Positions 61,367 through 64,000 of a stretch of 64,000 bases of DNA are shown here, piece by piece (the stretch's first letter is position 1; each line of letters begins with the position of its first letter). Location of the stretch: the NCBI RefSeq assembly GCF_022699665.1, contig NZ_JALDNB010000002.1, positions 620,001-684,000 on the forward strand, in the 5' to 3' direction. This DNA comes from Chryseobacterium aahli. GTDB lineage: Bacteria > Bacteroidota > Bacteroidia > Flavobacteriales > Weeksellaceae. The notes under the pieces are model-generated. The model saw only the letters and a program-made list of their open reading frames with translations, made no database searches and was not told where the DNA came from. The translations under genes were made by a program, and so were the position numbers.

Positions 61367-61840
61367 ATGCGCATTAATCTACTTTGCATCGGGAAAACTG
61401 ACGATAAGGAAATCAATTCTCTCATAAGTTATTATCTCACCCGACTTCCCAAACACTGGAATTTTGAAATTGTAGAGATTCCCGACATTAAAAACGCAAA
61501 AAATCTTTCGCCTGATCTTTTAAAAAAAGAGGAAGCAAAATTATTTCAGAATTATATTGAAAAAAATGACTGGGTTACTATTTTAGACGAAAAAGGAAAA
61601 CAGTTCACCAGCAGAGAATTTTCCCAGAAAATTGACAGTTGGATGAATTCTTCTGTCAAAAAAATTCACATTTTGATCGGCGGGGCTTATGGTTTTTCAG
61701 ACGAAATTTATACTAGAGCAAACGAAAAAATGTCACTTTCTAAAATGACATTTACCCACCAGATGATCCGGTTATTTATCGTTGAACAATTATATCGTGC
61801 GGATCAGATTTTGCAGGGAAAACCTTATCACAATGATTAA
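61367..61840 (+). CDS. rlmH: 23S rRNA pseudouridine-1915 N3-methyltransferase
   Basis: A 157-residue SPOUT methyltransferase that modifies Psi1915 of 23S rRNA on the assembled ribosome. The knotted C-terminal SAM site is clear: ILIGGAYGFSDEIYTRANEK and the conserved tail KMTFTHQMIRLFIVEQLYRA, ending GKPYHND. Normal length (E. coli RlmH 155). Convergent with trmL, 12 bp between stops. Confidence 0.96.
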   Translation: MRINLLCIGKTDDKEINSLISYYLTRLPKHWNFEIVEIPDIKNAKNLSPDLLKKEEAKLFQNYIEKNDWVTILDEKGKQFTSREFSQKIDSWMNSSVKKIHILIGGAYGFSDEIYTRANEKMSLSKMTFTHQMIRLFIVEQLYRADQILQGKPYHND

Positions 61841-61852
61841 TCAAATCTGAAA

Positions 61853-62311
61853 CTATATTTTTTTTAGATTAATCTGTCTTTTTGCCTCTCCCACTACAAA
61901 CGCCACAGAATTTGCAATATTAAAACTTCTGATCAGTTTCGACATCGGAATCGTTAAATGGTTTTCAAATAAATTTAAAACTTCCTTGCTCAAACCCACA
62001 CTTTCTTTCCCGAAAACCAGCCAGTCACCATCCTGAAAATCTATTTCAAGATAAGATTTTTCAGCATGAGAACTCATCAGGAAAACTCTTGACATATCAG
62101 GAATTATCTTCATCCATTCTTCAACATTGGCATATTCTGAAACATCAAGATGTACCCAATAATCTAAACCTGAACGTTTGAGGTTTTTGTCATCAATTAA
62201 AAATCCAAGAGGATGAATGAGATGTAATCGGCTTTCGGTTCCTACGCATAATCTTCCGATATTGCCTGTGTTATTGGGTATTTCCGGTTCTACAAGAACA
62301 ATGTTTAACAT
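61853..62311 (-). CDS. trmL: tRNA (cytidine/uridine-34 2'-O)-methyltransferase
   Basis: A 152-residue SPOUT enzyme that methylates the wobble nucleotide of leucine tRNAs. Marks: LVEPEIPNNTGNIGRLCVGT (2-21), HPLGFLIDDKNLKRSGLDYW, VFGKESVGLSKEVL and the knot IPMSKLIRSFNIANSVAFVV. Length matches TrmL. Last gene of a unit with the zinc-ribbon gene (10 bp upstream). Confidence 0.95.
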   Translation of the reverse strand: MLNIVLVEPEIPNNTGNIGRLCVGTESRLHLIHPLGFLIDDKNLKRSGLDYWVHLDVSEYANVEEWMKIIPDMSRVFLMSSHAEKSYLEIDFQDGDWLVFGKESVGLSKEVLNLFENHLTIPMSKLIRSFNIANSVAFVVGEAKRQINLKKI

Positions 62312-62321
62312 GAATAATATT

Positions 62322-63308
62322 TTATTTAAATGATGAATCCGTTTTATATCTGTATCTAGTTTCCGCGACAGAATTTAAACGATATCTGAACCTCTCTTTT
62401 TCATTTCTGATTATTTCGTCGATCGTTTTATATCTTTTTAGTTGGGAATTACTAGGATGAAGAATTCTTGAATTGCTACTCCTACAAATTATGCATTTGT
62501 CATCTAAAACTGATTTTCGTGCACAAACTAAGCATTTTTGTAAGTTCAAAATTCTTTTTCTTAGGTCAATCTGTTCGCTGGACAGATATTGGAACGGAAT
62601 TTTTTTCAGCAACTTGAAAAAGTTTACTGTGCTAGACGAATTAAATGGTAAATACTGAGTGGGATTATAAACATATCCGTCAATAAAAATTTCTTCATCA
62701 TTTATTTTAGATAAATTTAACCAATATTCTCCTTCTCCGCCTTGTATTTCTATTTTTTTAATTTCGCTCCAATTTACAGTCATAAACTTTCTCAAAGATG
62801 ATTCATAATATTTGAATCCTACCGTATTGATTTTTGTAACTCTCTTCTTTTGCAGACTTGAGACTATACATTTTTTACACAAATATTCATCCCCAGAATG
62901 TTCAACTTTTTTTACACTACCACAATCATTACAAGTCAAATGAAATATTTCTTTATATTTTTTATAAATATCCACACATTTGTTGTTCGCCTCAGTTCGA
63001 AAACCATTAACCATAAATTCGCCCCAGGTATATTTATATTTGAGTGGTACGTCGTTATTCCATCCATTCTCTAATAGATCATCAAACATTTTCCTCAATG
63101 TTTTTCTCCATCCGATTGGAAAATCTCTAATCACATACTCAATGTATAAGTTTTGAGTCAGTCTTGAAAAATCATAATTTCTCTCTTTCAATTCATCTAT
63201 TGAGGCGGCAATATATTCATTTTGATAACTGAAACTTGCGACATGTACCTGATAAACTAATGTATCTGTATTTTCTTTTTGAATTTGTTCTTTATAAGGA
63301 CTTTCCAT
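62322..63308 (-). CDS. Hypothetical zinc-ribbon protein, 328 aa
   Basis: An unrecognised soluble protein. One zinc-ribbon is made by CNDCGSVKKVEHSG and EYLCKKC near residue 130-155, a second by CLVCARKSVLDDKCIICRS near 272-290. Between them lies a mixed region with INTVGFKYYESSLRKFMTVN. Two ribbons without any known enzyme core suggest nucleic-acid or protein binding. Placed between the TPR gene (16 bp) and trmL (10 bp) on the same strand, so one transcript is likely. Confidence 0.78.
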   Translation of the reverse strand: MESPYKEQIQKENTDTLVYQVHVASFSYQNEYIAASIDELKERNYDFSRLTQNLYIEYVIRDFPIGWRKTLRKMFDDLLENGWNNDVPLKYKYTWGEFMVNGFRTEANNKCVDIYKKYKEIFHLTCNDCGSVKKVEHSGDEYLCKKCIVSSLQKKRVTKINTVGFKYYESSLRKFMTVNWSEIKKIEIQGGEGEYWLNLSKINDEEIFIDGYVYNPTQYLPFNSSSTVNFFKLLKKIPFQYLSSEQIDLRKRILNLQKCLVCARKSVLDDKCIICRSSNSRILHPSNSQLKRYKTIDEIIRNEKERFRYRLNSVAETRYRYKTDSSFK

Positions 63309-63324
63309 AAGTCAAAACATTAAA

Positions 63325-63993
63325 TTATTTTTTGACACATTTAGCATATTGCTCAGTTAATGCCGCTTTTTCGTATCCCGTAGCAACAGCTTTATCCAGA
63401 CTTGCACAAGCTTCTTTATCTTTTGCAGAATCAAATAAAATTAGTGCTTTCGTTACGTATGATTGCGAAAATTTAGGATCGATTGAGATTGCTTTATTGA
63501 CGTCTGCTAAAGCCTCTTTATACTTTTTTAGTTTTAAATAAACATCGGCTCTACCATTGTATAAAAGAGATTCTGGCTTTTCTGAAAGCAGCTTATTATA
63601 ATCACTCAAAGAACCTTCAAGGTCACCATTTCTCTTTTTCAGATTGGCTAAACCTGTACGGGCAAAAATATTGTCGGGAGCAAATGTTAGAATTTGGTTT
63701 AAATCTTTTTCGGCTAAATCTTTCTTGTTTAGATTTTCATAAACCTTAGCCCGAGTAAGATACATTTCAGCATTCTCTTCATCGATGAGTAAACCTTTAT
63801 TCAGGTAATCTAATGCTTTGGTTTTACTTCCTTTTTGATTATGCAATGAGCCCAAATTAGCGTACACAGCAGCCGATTTAGGATTTGACTTCAAAGCAGA
63901 TTCATAAGATTTAAAAGCCGCCGCCGTTTTTCCTAATCGTCTTTGCGCTGTACCTAAATTATTGAAATATTCAGATTGATACTGCTGAATCAT
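63325..63993 (-). CDS. Tetratricopeptide-repeat protein (5' end at or beyond window edge)
   Basis: A protein of at least 222 residues composed of about six TPRs of 34 residues, e.g. AAFKSYESALKSNPKSAAVY, ANLGSLHNQKGSKTKALDYL, LNKGLLIDEENAEMYLTRAK and AISIDPKFSQSYVTKAL, plus a C-terminal Cys. The ATG at 63993 lacks a signal peptide and the frame continues open to the window end, so the true start may lie outside. TPRs mediate protein-protein contacts; the partner is unknown. Confidence 0.8.
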   Translation of the reverse strand: MIQQYQSEYFNNLGTAQRRLGKTAAAFKSYESALKSNPKSAAVYANLGSLHNQKGSKTKALDYLNKGLLIDEENAEMYLTRAKVYENLNKKDLAEKDLNQILTFAPDNIFARTGLANLKKRNGDLEGSLSDYNKLLSEKPESLLYNGRADVYLKLKKYKEALADVNKAISIDPKFSQSYVTKALILFDSAKDKEACASLDKAVATGYEKAALTEQYAKCVKK

Positions 63994-64000
63994 TTCTTTG

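Noticed and set aside
1..64000. CRISPR array
   Set aside because: No regularly spaced direct repeats of 25-40 bp were noticed on reading; the repeats found are dispersed singles.

Overview
The window is visibly AT-rich chromosomal DNA from a member of the Bacteroidota, most likely a Chryseobacterium-like flavobacterium (inference). The support is Bacteroidetes-type promoters (TTTG, about 19-21 bp, TAnnTTTG) in front of tRNA-Ser, pyrB and the arginine operon; an ArgF'-type (acylornithine) transcarbamylase; DUF2911, DUF4421 and DUF6814 proteins; secreted proteins with short lipobox signal peptides; and several families of short palindromic intergenic repeats.

Layout. 1-826: the left edge holds the N-terminal part of a tyrosine recombinase of the Bacteroidetes mobile-element type, immediately 3' of a tRNA-Ser(UGA) gene, so the window probably begins inside an integrated element. 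969-12059: housekeeping and small genes (crcB, trxB, holA, a dienelactone hydrolase, cupin, GNAT, DUF2911, an ABC exporter pair, an aspartic-protease-like protein). One small zinc-ribbon gene here is broken by a frameshift. 12399-19577: a catabolic operon with every step of the oxidative, non-phosphorylative L-fucose pathway: FucP permease, UxaA-type dehydratase, two SDR dehydrogenases, FAH-type diketo hydrolase, mutarotase and lactonase. The predicted route runs from L-fucose through fuconolactone, fuconate and the keto and diketo acids to pyruvate plus L-lactate. 20417-24826: a two-gene cassette, a 915-residue protein with both a trypsin-like and a subtilisin-like catalytic domain plus an amidohydrolase/M19-like protein. 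I consider it the least explained system here.

25166-30914: carB, an inserted four-helix-bundle gene, carA and pyrB; pyrB has a leader with an intrinsic terminator just before the start codon. 31157-33074: an Lrp/AsnC regulator and an unrecognised 481-residue protein with a HEPN-like R-x4-H motif. 33086-41846: one long minus-strand arginine operon, GNAT-argG-argC-argD-argF'-argB-argE-argH, which with carAB can make arginine from glutamate through N-acetylated intermediates; the GNAT is the natural candidate for the missing acetylglutamate synthase.

42005-53832: a carboxylate uptake and activation region: a solitary InsA-like zinc-ribbon/HTH protein, a porin-like protein, an MHS-type MFS carrier with DUF6814, a solute-symporter/histidine-kinase fusion with a receiver-only response regulator, a propionyl-CoA-synthetase-like enzyme and an acetyl-CoA synthetase. 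It resembles the CrbS/CrbR acetate switch but has no DNA-binding output in the regulator. 53901-64000: small lipoproteins, a decayed DUF6438-like gene end, the bifunctional (p)ppGpp enzyme, nhaA, a YihY-type membrane protein, DUF4421, rlmH, trmL, a zinc-ribbon protein and a TPR protein cut or closely bounded by the right edge. No rRNA operon, CRISPR array or complete insertion sequence was seen.
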